Shown: piece by piece, positions 7,933 to 16,531 of the stretch
Layout of the letters: every line of letters begins with the position of its first letter
How positions within the stretch are numbered: the stretch's first letter is position 1
Source of the DNA: Jutongia huaianensis
GTDB lineage: Bacteria > Bacillota > Clostridia > Lachnospirales > Lachnospiraceae
NCBI RefSeq assembly: GCF_014384985.1
Contig: NZ_JACRSX010000012.1
Span: forward strand, 1 to 64,000
Reading direction: 5' to 3'
DNA length: 64,000 bases
Translations under genes and position numbers: made by a program
Notes under the pieces: generated by a model
Databases searched by the model: none
What the model was told of the DNA's origin: nothing
What the model saw: only the letters and a program-made list of their open reading frames with translations

Positions 7933-8604
7933 ATGACAAACATTTTGCTGGTAGAGGATGATAAGGAAATCGTAAAAAATCTTAGTCTTTTTTTACAGGA
8001 GGAAGGCTTTTGGGTAAGGGCTGTCTCCGGACAGAAGGACGCATTGAAGCAGATCGAGGAGCACGGACAGGAGATCGATCTGGTGCTGTTAGACGTGTCG
8101 TTACAGGATGGCAACGGATTTGCTGTATGTGCGGCGGTCAAGGCAAATACAGAGATTCCGGTGATCTTTCTGACGGCCTCCGGTGATGAGTACAGTACGG
8201 TAACGGGACTGGATATGGGGGCGGACGATTATATCAGCAAGCCCTTCCGGCCAAGGGAGCTGATATCCCGTATGAAAGGTGTTTTGCGGCGCTGTGGAAG
8301 GACACAGGCTGTGTTGGAGCTGGGGGATGTCCGGGTGGATACGCTGGGAGGCACTGTGACGAAAAACGGACAGGAGATCATTTTGTCTGCTTTAGAGTAC
8401 CGCTTACTTCTGATATTTATCAACAATAAAGGGATTGTACTCACAAGAAATAAGCTGTTGGAGGAGATCTGGGATGCTGCAGGAGAGTATGTCAATGACA
8501 ATACGCTGACGGTTTACATCAAAAGACTCCGGCAAAAGATTGAGGACGATCCGCAGGAGCCTGTGCTGATCCGTACTGTCCGGGGAATGGGATACCGGGC
8601 GTAA
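7933..8604 (+). CDS. OmpR-family response regulator (VncR/BceR-like)
   Basis: A 223-residue regulator. The receiver domain has acidic pocket VEDDKE (about 8-12), phospho-acceptor Asp in VLLDVSL at about 53, T/S in FLTASGD and Lys in ISKPFRP. The C-terminal winged-helix domain runs about 125-223 and ends in IRTVRGMGYRA. The neighbouring HK and the downstream LolD/FtsX transporter suggest control of that transporter. The palindrome at 9674-9689 is a candidate binding site. Confidence 0.92.
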   Translation: MTNILLVEDDKEIVKNLSLFLQEEGFWVRAVSGQKDALKQIEEHGQEIDLVLLDVSLQDGNGFAVCAAVKANTEIPVIFLTASGDEYSTVTGLDMGADDYISKPFRPRELISRMKGVLRRCGRTQAVLELGDVRVDTLGGTVTKNGQEIILSALEYRLLLIFINNKGIVLTRNKLLEEIWDAAGEYVNDNTLTVYIKRLRQKIEDDPQEPVLIRTVRGMGYRA

Positions 8605-8633
8605 TTTTATCTGTTCAGCAAAAGGAGGGCTCT

Positions 8634-9644
8634 ATGGAGTTATTTCGAAATCCGGAGATCCGGAAAGAAATTCTATATTATATTGTAATATATCTGGCAG
8701 GAGCGGCATGGGCATTCTGGCAATTTGATAGTGTGGCGGCCGGCATGGTGGTATTAGCCGGAACTGTGGCATTGATCCTGCATCTGGGATTGATCGGGAA
8801 ACGTTATAAAAGGATTGCCGATATGTCCGAAAAAATGGACAGTATATTGCATGATGATGGGGAGACGCTGCTGCAGGATTGTCAGGAGGGAGAGCTTGCG
8901 ATTCTTCATACACAGCTCAACAAGCTGGTACGACGTATGAGGGAACAGGCAGACGTGTTAAGACAGGACAAGGTCTATCTGGCCGATGCATTGGCCGATA
9001 TTTCTCATCAGCTCAAGACTCCGCTGACCTCTCTGCAGCTTTTGGCGAGTTTTTTGCAGGAGGATGAGGTGAGCCCTGAGAGGCGCCGGGAGATTGCAAG
9101 GGATATTATTACCCTGCTTGGGCGGATTGACTGGCTGGTATATGCACTTCTGAAAATGTCACGTCTGGATGCGGGTACCTCCGGAATGAAGGAGGAGACA
9201 GTATCCGTAACAGAGCTGACAGAGCAGGCATATCAACTGGTGGCGGTTTCCATGGATCTGCGGGATATCCGCTGGAAATGTCATGTGGAGCCCGGCTGCA
9301 GCTTTCAGGGAGATTTGTCCTGGAGTGTAGAGGCGGTGGGGAATATCTTAAAAAATTGCATGGAATATTCGGAACCCGGTGGAGCAATTACGGTAGAGGG
9401 GACAGAGAATCCTCTTTATACAGAGCTTATGATACGGGATGAAGGCAAAGGCATTGCACCGGAGGATCTGCCTCATTTGTTTGAGCGGTTTTATCGTGGA
9501 AAGCATAACAGTACGGAGAGTGTGGGGATTGGTCTGTCCTTAGCGCAGAAGATCATTACACAGCAGAATGGAACGATACAGGTAAAAAATGGAACAAAAC
9601 GGGGTGCTGTGTTCACGATACGCTTCTACAAGAGTGTCATATAA
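8634..9644 (+). CDS. sensor histidine kinase (intramembrane-sensing type)
   Basis: A 336-residue kinase with two transmembrane helices close together at about 12-30 and 35-55 and almost no extracellular loop, as in BceS/VncS-type kinases that sense through a partner transporter. The phospho-acceptor is in ISHQLKTPLTSL at about 125. The ATPase domain has N box NILKNCMEY, G1 DEGKGI, F box LFERFY and G2 VGIGLSLA. It follows the regulator by 29 bp with an AGGAGGG site. Its pairing with the downstream FtsX permease is inferred from order. Confidence 0.9.
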   Translation: MELFRNPEIRKEILYYIVIYLAGAAWAFWQFDSVAAGMVVLAGTVALILHLGLIGKRYKRIADMSEKMDSILHDDGETLLQDCQEGELAILHTQLNKLVRRMREQADVLRQDKVYLADALADISHQLKTPLTSLQLLASFLQEDEVSPERRREIARDIITLLGRIDWLVYALLKMSRLDAGTSGMKEETVSVTELTEQAYQLVAVSMDLRDIRWKCHVEPGCSFQGDLSWSVEAVGNILKNCMEYSEPGGAITVEGTENPLYTELMIRDEGKGIAPEDLPHLFERFYRGKHNSTESVGIGLSLAQKIITQQNGTIQVKNGTKRGAVFTIRFYKSVI

Positions 9645-9673
9645 ATGGGAAGTCTATACAAATAAAATCCAAA

Positions 9674-9689
9674 GTGACAGATCTGTCAC
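9674..9689. promoter_or_regulatory. perfect 16-bp palindrome, probable response-regulator operator
   Basis: GTGACAGATCTGTCAC is perfectly symmetrical and lies about 110 bp before the transporter ATPase gene. Its core TGACA-N4-TGTCA resembles the TnACA-N4-TGTAA type site of BceR regulators. A degenerate second copy (GTCACCGCTCTGTCAT) lies at 9696-9711. Binding by the adjacent regulator is inferred. Confidence 0.6.
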
Positions 9690-9796
9690 AATAAAGTCAC
9701 CGCTCTGTCATCTCATTCCGTTATCTTATGGAGTGTAGGGAACGGGTTACAAAAGTAACCAATATGGTAAAAAGTTCAGAAAGGAATGGGAAAGTC

Positions 9797-10480
9797 ATGG
9801 AGATTTTACGGGTAGAACATTTGAAAAAGACATATGGCGAGGGGGAAAATGCAGTACATGCGCTGGATGATGTGTCGTTTTCAGTAGAGAAGGGGGAGTT
9901 TACTGCGATCATCGGACCGTCCGGCTCCGGAAAGTCCACTCTGCTGCATATTCTTGGTGCGGTGGATGTACCTACGGCAGGCAAGGTGTACATGGACGGA
10001 CAGGATGTTTTTGCGCAGAACGAGGAGGAGCTGGCTGTGTTTCGCCGTCGTCAGGTGGGACTGATCTACCAGTTCTATAATCTGATTCCGGTGTTAAATG
10101 TCCGGGAAAATATTACACTTCCGATTCTGATGGACGGACGTAAGATCAATGAGAAACGCTTGCAGGAGATGATCCACACCCTTCGTTTGGAGGGGCGGGA
10201 AAAGCATCTGCCCAATCAGCTTTCCGGTGGACAGCAGCAGAGAGTTTCCATTGGAAGAGCACTTATGAATGCGCCGGCAGTTGTTCTGGCTGATGAGCCG
10301 ACCGGTAATCTGGACAGCCGCAACAGTCACGAGATCATGGAGCTTTTGAAGGAGTCCAATAAACAGTACAACCAGACACTGATCATGATCACTCATGACG
10401 AGAATATTGCCCTGCAGGCAGACCGTATCATTGCCATTGAGGATGGAAGGATCACAAGAGATGAGGTGATCCGGTCATGA
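9797..10480 (+). CDS. ABC transporter ATPase, LolD/MacB/BceA type
   Basis: A 227-residue ATPase with Walker [10 protein letters not shown] at about 39, Q-loop YQFYNLIP, signature LSGGQQQR, Walker [14 protein letters not shown] and switch H MITHDE. I chose ATG 9797 because AAGGAA lies 10 bp upstream and it gives the usual family length; the longer frame back to 9728 would add unrelated residues. It overlaps the permease gene by 4 bp. Such pairs confer peptide-antibiotic resistance or move envelope components. Confidence 0.9.
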   Translation: MEILRVEHLKKTYGEGENAVHALDDVSFSVEKGEFTAIIGPSGSGKSTLLHILGAVDVPTAGKVYMDGQDVFAQNEEELAVFRRRQVGLIYQFYNLIPVLNVRENITLPILMDGRKINEKRLQEMIHTLRLEGREKHLPNQLSGGQQQRVSIGRALMNAPAVVLADEPTGNLDSRNSHEIMELLKESNKQYNQTLIMITHDENIALQADRIIAIEDGRITRDEVIRS

Positions 10481-13167
10481 ATATTTTCAGTCGTTTTACA
10501 CTTCGTACATTAAAGAAAAATAAAATGCGTACGTTGGTGACCATTATCGGAATTGCTCTTTCTGTGGCAATGTTTACTTCGGTTACTTCAATTATCGTAA
10601 GCTTTCAGCAGTATCTGATGAATATGGAGATTGTCCGGGATGGTACATGGGAAGGCCGTATGATAGCAACCAATGAACAGTGTATTCAGGATATTTCAAA
10701 GGATAAACAGGTCAAAGGTATGACCGTAATGGAAAATCTTGGGTTTGCCAGGCTGGGTGATATTCAGAATGAGGATAAGCCGTATCTGATGGTGAAGGCT
10801 ATTGACGATTCCTTTACCGATTACAGCCCGATCAATCTGATCGAAGGCCGGATGCCGAAGAATTCTTCAGAGATCGTGCTTTCGAAGCATCTGGAATACA
10901 ACGGTGGTGTGAAGTTTGATGTGGGAGATACATTAAAACTTCAGGTTGGCACCAGATATTATGCAGAGAAAAAGGGAGACAAACAACTGCCGGTTGAAAT
11001 GGAGCCTTTTCAGGCGGGGGAGACATTAAAGGAGAAGTCCGAAAAAACGTACACCGTCGTAGGAATCTGTGATCGTCCTGTCTCTGAGGATTATTCGGCA
11101 GCGGGTTATTCCGCTTTCACCAAAAAGGGGGAAGAGAAAGCGAGATCCTATGATGCATTTCTGACATTTACCCAGCCCAAAAAAAGTTACGATATTTTGG
11201 AAAAATATACCAAAACGGGAGCATATACAACGCATCAGGATCTGTTGCGCTTTATGGGAAACAGTACAAATGACCGTTATAATCGGGTTTTATATTCTAT
11301 GGGAGCCATATTGATAGGAATTATTATGATCGGTGCCATATCCCTGATCTACAGCGCATTTTCCATTTCTCTCAGTGAGAGGACAAAGCAGATGGGACTT
11401 TTAAAATCCATTGGTGCTACCAAAAAGCAGATACGGCACAGTGTGATCTTTGAGGCATGTGTTCTGTGTGCGGCGGGAATTCCGCTGGGACTTGCGGCCG
11501 GGCTTGGGGGAATCGGCATTACGCTTCATGCCATTTCCGGATTGATGGGTGAGCTCTGGTCAGCAGGAGAAAAAACAAAGCTGTATCTGGTGGTGACATG
11601 GCAGGCAGTTCTTATCGCAGTGCTCGTCAGTTTTATTACTGTACTGATCTCGGCAATGATCCCGGCTTCCAAAGCCGTGCGTATTCCGGCGATCCAGGCG
11701 ATCCGCCAGAGTGATGAGATCAAGCTTCGCGGGGAAAAGGTGAGGACGTCACGACTGACCTATAAGCTGTTTGGATTTTCCGGCATGCTGGCAGGTAAGA
11801 ACTTTAAAAGAAACCGCAAGAAATACCGCACCACTGTTTTTTCACTTTTTATCAGTATTGTATTGTTTGTAAGTGCCACCAGCTTTAGTGCATATATGAA
11901 GGTGTCTACTTCCGGGCTGGGAAGGGAGGAGGATTATGATATCAGTTGTGAAGTGACGGAGCCGAAGGATGGCAGTAAAACAGTGTCGGAGATTGAGAAA
12001 GAGATTGAGCAGATCGGATCTGTGGACAGTGCCACATACCGCAAGGAAGGGGGTGGCGAAGTAGAGGTGCCGGAGGAGCAGATTAGTAAGGAGTATTTGG
12101 ATTATCTGGAGGAGACTGATCCGGAGAGGATCAATGAAGCAAAAAAAACAGTTGTAATTGCAGTGCAGTTGGAGCTGCTTCAGGAGGAAGCGTATCAAAC
12201 GTATTTACAGGAAAAGAAAATGGATGTGTCCAAATATATGGACACAAAGTCGTGGAACGCATTAGTCTGGGACGGATTTTCCGTATATTGTGGAAAAAAG
12301 ATAAAAACCATGAATATTTTAAAGGCAGGAGAAACGGATGCGCAGCTTTTGATCCCGAAGGCAATGAAAGGATATTATTACAGTATGCATGAGGGAAGTG
12401 ACTATGTTTATCTGAGTGATGAGGATAACGGGGAAAAACGGATTTCTGCGGCAGAAGCAGTCAAAAAACATCCGATACATCTGGGAAAGAGAATGACAGC
12501 AGCTCCTCCGGAGGGAGTGGCAAATTCCCAGTGGAATGAAGCGGTTACGATCGTTTTGCCGTACCGTGCTGCAGATGATAAAGTGTTTGATGATATGGCA
12601 AATCCAATGCCTTATACATCATTTGCATTGATGGCAGAGCAGCATGAAAAGGCATGTACCGAGCTTTCGGATTATTTTGAAAATCAGTTGAAGGACAGCA
12701 GCGCTTCCGGCTCTATTATGGATCTGGCGGCAAACCGGGATTCCAATCAGGCATTGATCCTGATCATTGATGTATTTTCCTATGGATTCATTATATTGAT
12801 CTCACTGATTTCCGTAGCAAATGTATTTAATACGATCTCTACCAATATTCTGCTGCGGCGTCAGGAGTTTGCCATGCTCAAGTCCGTAGGAATGACGCAG
12901 AAAGGCTTCCGGCGGATGATGAATTATGAGTGTATGCTGTATGGGTTCAAGGGGCTTCTTTACGGACTGCCGGTTGCCGGGGGACTGAGTTATCTTATGT
13001 ATAAATCGGTTGTAGGTGGTCTTGAGGTAAAATATATATTTCCATGGCAGGGAATGGCGATATCTGTAGTCAGCGTATTTATTGTTGTGTTTACTACGAT
13101 GATCTATGCCATGAGCAAAATTCGAAAAGACAACACGATGGAAGCGCTTCGCAATGAAAATCTGTAA
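10477..13167 (+). CDS. FtsX/MacB-type ABC permease, ten-helix (BceB/VexA-like)
   Basis: An 896-residue permease. There is an N-terminal helix (about 18-40), a first extracellular domain of about 200 residues, an FtsX core with helices around 275-400, a repeated N-terminal-type helix near 457 (RTTVFSLFISIVLFV), a second large extracellular domain (about 480-750) and a final FtsX core. The motif LLKSIGATKKQI occurs in the first core and MLKSVGMTQKGF in the second, showing the internal duplication. The large extracellular domains suggest recognition of an envelope-active compound. It forms one transcriptional unit with the ATPase gene. Confidence 0.88.
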   Translation: MNIFSRFTLRTLKKNKMRTLVTIIGIALSVAMFTSVTSIIVSFQQYLMNMEIVRDGTWEGRMIATNEQCIQDISKDKQVKGMTVMENLGFARLGDIQNEDKPYLMVKAIDDSFTDYSPINLIEGRMPKNSSEIVLSKHLEYNGGVKFDVGDTLKLQVGTRYYAEKKGDKQLPVEMEPFQAGETLKEKSEKTYTVVGICDRPVSEDYSAAGYSAFTKKGEEKARSYDAFLTFTQPKKSYDILEKYTKTGAYTTHQDLLRFMGNSTNDRYNRVLYSMGAILIGIIMIGAISLIYSAFSISLSERTKQMGLLKSIGATKKQIRHSVIFEACVLCAAGIPLGLAAGLGGIGITLHAISGLMGELWSAGEKTKLYLVVTWQAVLIAVLVSFITVLISAMIPASKAVRIPAIQAIRQSDEIKLRGEKVRTSRLTYKLFGFSGMLAGKNFKRNRKKYRTTVFSLFISIVLFVSATSFSAYMKVSTSGLGREEDYDISCEVTEPKDGSKTVSEIEKEIEQIGSVDSATYRKEGGGEVEVPEEQISKEYLDYLEETDPERINEAKKTVVIAVQLELLQEEAYQTYLQEKKMDVSKYMDTKSWNALVWDGFSVYCGKKIKTMNILKAGETDAQLLIPKAMKGYYYSMHEGSDYVYLSDEDNGEKRISAAEAVKKHPIHLGKRMTAAPPEGVANSQWNEAVTIVLPYRAADDKVFDDMANPMPYTSFALMAEQHEKACTELSDYFENQLKDSSASGSIMDLAANRDSNQALILIIDVFSYGFIILISLISVANVFNTISTNILLRRQEFAMLKSVGMTQKGFRRMMNYECMLYGFKGLLYGLPVAGGLSYLMYKSVVGGLEVKYIFPWQGMAISVVSVFIVVFTTMIYAMSKIRKDNTMEALRNENL

Positions 13168-13340
13168 TAGACAGACTTTGATGAATCAGGGGGATGCTTT
13201 GTAATAAAAACTTATGATTTTGGATGTAGATATCTTCTCTGACTGAGGTTATAATAAAGGGGAAAAGGATTTCTATGTAAAAACGGGACAATGTAGTTTG
13301 TGCGGCGGGCTGGGGAACCGGCCGCAGAATGGAGATAAAT

Positions 13341-14036
13341 ATGCAGAATATTATAGTACTTGATGATGAACAGGAGATTGCGGATCTTCTGGAGGTGTAT
13401 CTGGCCAATGAAGGATATCAGGTATTTAAGTTTTACCGGGCAGAGGGGGTGCTTGACTGCATTCAGGAAAATGAAATCTCACTGGCGATCCTGGATGTGA
13501 TGCTGCCGGATATCGACGGCTTTCAGCTTTGCCGTCAGATCCGGGAGAACTGGTATTTTCCGATCATTATGCTTACGGCGAAGGTAGAGGACGTAGATAA
13601 GATCACGGGACTTACTGTGGGCGCAGACGATTATATTACAAAGCCGTTTAATCCACTGGAGGTAGTGGCGAGAGTCAAGGGGCAGCTGCGGCGGTCCCAG
13701 ACTTACAATCCATCCATGACCGGGCAGGAGGATGAGGAAACCTACAATATCCGGGGGCTGGAGTTGACGCCCAATATGCATACCTGTTATCTTTACGGAG
13801 AGAAGATCGATCTGCCTCCGATTGAATACGACATACTGGTTTATCTTTGCCGCCATCTGGGGAAAGTGGTATCGGCAGAGGAGCTTTTTGAGGCTGTCTG
13901 GGGGGAGAAGTATCTTAACAGTAATAACACGGTGATGGCTCATATTGCCCGGATCCGTGAGAAGCTTCATGAAAACGCCCGTGCGCCGAAGTTCATTAAG
14001 ACGGTCTGGGGTGTGGGCTATAAAATGGATAGATAA
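13341..14036 (+). CDS. OmpR-family response regulator, VanR-like
   Basis: A 231-residue regulator. The receiver has LDDEQEIADLL, Asp in AILDVMLP, MLTAK and ITKPFNPLE; the winged-helix domain ends FIKTVWGVGYKMDR, the typical VanR tail. ATG 13341 is preferred over 13329 because the GGAG at 13330-13333 then serves as the ribosome site. It is followed by its kinase. No vanH/A/X genes are nearby, so VanR-like means only sequence class, not glycopeptide resistance. Confidence 0.9.
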   Translation: MQNIIVLDDEQEIADLLEVYLANEGYQVFKFYRAEGVLDCIQENEISLAILDVMLPDIDGFQLCRQIRENWYFPIIMLTAKVEDVDKITGLTVGADDYITKPFNPLEVVARVKGQLRRSQTYNPSMTGQEDEETYNIRGLELTPNMHTCYLYGEKIDLPPIEYDILVYLCRHLGKVVSAEELFEAVWGEKYLNSNNTVMAHIARIREKLHENARAPKFIKTVWGVGYKMDR

Positions 14037-14102
14037 GAAGTACAGTGGGGACAGATAAAAGGGAGTAAAGCCGGAAAAGACAGAATGGAGAGATAAATAT
14101 AC

Positions 14103-15182
14103 ATGGATGGTGAAGTTCGTCAGGAGGTTGCGAAGCAGCTGGTAAAGGGATATCTGGTGCATATGCTGGTCTATATCGTTGTGGTATTGGCTTTTCTTGG
14201 CATAGCTTACCGCTGGTGCGGCAGTCAGGTATGGTATCCGTGGGATGAGCTGTATCCGCTGGTACACTGGCTTCATGTCAATGTTGTTCCGGTTTTTCTC
14301 TGTGTGCTTTTGGTGGGCTGTGTTGCCATAACATGTGTTCATTTTTATCAGATGGCGCGGCTGCTGGAGCTTGTGACCAATGCGGTGGATGACCTGTATG
14401 CCAACCGGATCAACAGTGTGAAGCTTCCTTCCTCGCTGCAGGAGGTGGAGCGTAAACTCAATCAGATCATGGTGGGGATCCGTGCCAGCCAGCAGGAGGC
14501 GAAGGATGCCGAGCAGCGCAAAAACGATATGATCATTTATATGGCGCACGATCTGAAAACGCCACTGACTTCAGTGATCGGATATCTGACACTGCTAAAG
14601 GATGAGCCGGAAATTTCACAGGAGCTTCGTCAGAAATATCTGGATATCGCCTGGAATAAGGCGGGACGTCTGGAGGATCTGGTCAACGAATTCTTTGAGC
14701 TTACCAGAATGAATTTTGCCCATATGACATTAAAACGCAGTATGGTCAATATGACGATGATGGTGGAGCAGTTTATGTATGAGTTTAAACCGCTTCTGGC
14801 AGAGAAGGGCATGGATTATGAGCTGGAAGCAGAGCCGGAGATCATGGTGTACTGTGACATTGAGAAGATGCAGAGAGTGTTTGACAATCTGCTGAAAAAT
14901 GCGATCAACTATGGATATCCGGATAGTATGATCCATGTATATCTGGACAAAAACGGGGAACAGGGAATGAAGCTGATTGTCCAAAATCACGGACAGACCA
15001 TTCCGGCGGAAAAGCTCAGTTATCTTTTCGAACAGTTTTTCCGGCTGGACAGCTCCAGAGATTCCAAGACGGGCGGCACCGGACTGGGACTGGCGATCGC
15101 CAAGCAGATCGTGGAGCTTCATGGCGGCAAAATTTCCTGTGAGAGCTCCAATGAGACAATTGTTTTTATTGTGGAATTATAA
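14103..15182 (+). CDS. sensor histidine kinase, VanS-like
   Basis: A 359-residue kinase with transmembrane helices at about 20-40 and 60-85, and a HAMP-like linker. The H box is MAHDLKTPLTSVIGYLTLL at about 148-166, which is characteristic of VanS. The ATPase domain has NLLKNAINY, LSYLFEQFFRLD and GGTGLGLAIAKQI. An extracellular loop of about 25 residues is rich in Trp (QVWYPWDELYPLVHW). A terminator directly follows, so the pair is its own unit or the end of the transporter operon. Confidence 0.9.
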   Translation: MDGEVRQEVAKQLVKGYLVHMLVYIVVVLAFLGIAYRWCGSQVWYPWDELYPLVHWLHVNVVPVFLCVLLVGCVAITCVHFYQMARLLELVTNAVDDLYANRINSVKLPSSLQEVERKLNQIMVGIRASQQEAKDAEQRKNDMIIYMAHDLKTPLTSVIGYLTLLKDEPEISQELRQKYLDIAWNKAGRLEDLVNEFFELTRMNFAHMTLKRSMVNMTMMVEQFMYEFKPLLAEKGMDYELEAEPEIMVYCDIEKMQRVFDNLLKNAINYGYPDSMIHVYLDKNGEQGMKLIVQNHGQTIPAEKLSYLFEQFFRLDSSRDSKTGGTGLGLAIAKQIVELHGGKISCESSNETIVFIVEL

Positions 15183-15209
15183 AGGGACACGAACCAGCGT
15201 GTCCCTTTT
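15181..15209 (+). terminator. terminator after the VanS-like kinase
   Basis: AAAGGGACACG and CGTGTCCCTTTT pair perfectly around a 6-base loop, with a T run. Confidence 0.9.
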
Positions 15210-15288
15210 ATGGGATAGGTGCAAAAATTTTTGATCAATACATTAGAGTATTTTTGTGCCGAAAAAAAACGGAGGAATACATCGACAC

Positions 15289-16395
15289 ATGGAAAATCAA
15301 AAGGGAAAACAGTTAAAGTATGTACAGCTGATGGCAGATCTAAAGAAAAAAATCCTGTCCGGCGAGATCCTGCCGGGAGAGAAGATTCCATCTGAAAATA
15401 TTCTTGCGGCACAGTATCAGGTAAGCCGTCAGACGGTACGGAAAGCCATTGCCATTATGGAAAACGAAGGTTATGTTTATGCGGAGCATGGCAGAGGAAC
15501 CTTTTGTACGGAGCTGGTCCGTCATAAGCATGAATCGGGAAATATTGCGGTGATAACCACATATCTGTCTGACTATATTTTTCCGCAGGTGATCCGGGGG
15601 ATTGATAAGGTTCTGACCAGGGAGGGTTACAGTATCATTCTCAAAAACACAAGAAATTCCCGGACGCAGGAGATCCGTTGTCTGCAGGAGCTTTTGCAAA
15701 AGGATATTGATGGGGTGATCATCGAACCAAGCAAAAGTCAGATTTACTGCAAGCACACGGAGCTGTTTGCAAAGTTTTGGGAGTTTCAGATTCCCTGTGT
15801 ATTTATTCAGGGGTGCTATGAGCAGATGAAACAGCAGCCGCAGGTGCTGATGGATGACTGCAAGGGGGGGTACCTGATCACCAGGCACCTGATTGGGCTG
15901 GGACATCGGAATATTATCGGTGTATTTAAGGCGGATGATACCCAGGGGCAGAATCGTCATAAGGGATATGCAAAGGCTCTTGGCGAGGCGGGTATTGCCT
16001 ATGATCCGGGGAAGGTGATCTGGTTTCACACGGAGGACAGGACGGTGCATCCCTATGAAAAGATCTGCCAGATGATTCGGGAGACCGCCGTTATGGACGG
16101 CATTGTCTGTTATAATGACCAGATTGCGTGGGAGGTGATCCGGGCATTGCAGGACAATGGTCTGCGTGTGCCGGAGGATATATCGGTATGTGGATATGAT
16201 GATTCTTCCATGGCATTGTCCGGCAATCTGCGGCTTACCACCATTGCGCACCCACAGGAGAGGCTGGGGGTGATGGCGGCAGAGCTGCTGTTGCGGCTGA
16301 TCCATGGAGAAGAAAACGGGGAGAAGGACCGGATTATGATAGAGCCTGAGCTGGTAGAGGGAAACTCATGTAAAAAAAGAAAAAACAACTTGTAA
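15289..16395 (+). CDS. araR: AraR-like transcriptional regulator (GntR HTH plus LacI-type sugar domain)
   Basis: A 368-residue regulator. The winged HTH is GntR-type at the N-terminus (LKKKILSGEILPGEKIPSE, then QVSRQTVRKAIAIMENEGY), fused to a periplasmic-binding-like LacI domain from about 85 (IAVITTYLSDYIFPQVIRGI) to about 355. This chimaeric layout is that of AraR, the L-arabinose-responsive repressor. ATG 15289 follows CGGAGGAA. The downstream genes encode ribulokinase and ribulose-5-phosphate epimerase, which supports the arabinose assignment. L-arabinose would release it from DNA. Confidence 0.9.
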   Translation: MENQKGKQLKYVQLMADLKKKILSGEILPGEKIPSENILAAQYQVSRQTVRKAIAIMENEGYVYAEHGRGTFCTELVRHKHESGNIAVITTYLSDYIFPQVIRGIDKVLTREGYSIILKNTRNSRTQEIRCLQELLQKDIDGVIIEPSKSQIYCKHTELFAKFWEFQIPCVFIQGCYEQMKQQPQVLMDDCKGGYLITRHLIGLGHRNIIGVFKADDTQGQNRHKGYAKALGEAGIAYDPGKVIWFHTEDRTVHPYEKICQMIRETAVMDGIVCYNDQIAWEVIRALQDNGLRVPEDISVCGYDDSSMALSGNLRLTTIAHPQERLGVMAAELLLRLIHGEENGEKDRIMIEPELVEGNSCKKRKNNL

Positions 16396-16414
16396 ATACG
16401 AGTGTACAAGTTGT
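16385..16414. promoter_or_regulatory. inverted repeat over the araR stop, candidate AraR operator or weak hairpin
   Basis: ACAACTTGTA (16385-16394) and TACAAGTTGT (16405-16414) are perfect 10-bp arms around 10 bp. The left arm overlaps the araR stop codon. Half-sites ACTTGTA resemble the Bacillus AraR half-site (ATTTGTAC), though the spacing differs. It lies about 120 bp before araB. No T run follows, so an operator is favoured over a terminator. Confidence 0.5.
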
Positions 16415-16531
16415 ATGATAAAGATAGAATAAACGGTATGTGCTTACAAACTTGATAATAGAACATGTATTGGAGAAAAGTTGTACTCGTGGGACCGGGT
16501 CCACGGGTTGAGAAAGGAAGGTATCATTACT

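Noticed and set aside
13479..14549. 356-residue minus-strand frame across the VanR/VanS-like genes
   Set aside because: Shadow of two well-supported genes on the plus strand; composition His/Leu-rich as in antisense frames.
13341..15182. Vancomycin resistance locus
   Set aside because: Only VanRS-like regulators; no D-Ala-D-Lac ligase, dehydrogenase or dipeptidase gene is present.
15340..16305. 321-residue minus-strand frame inside araR
   Set aside because: Antisense shadow of the AraR-like gene with no ribosome site or family pattern.
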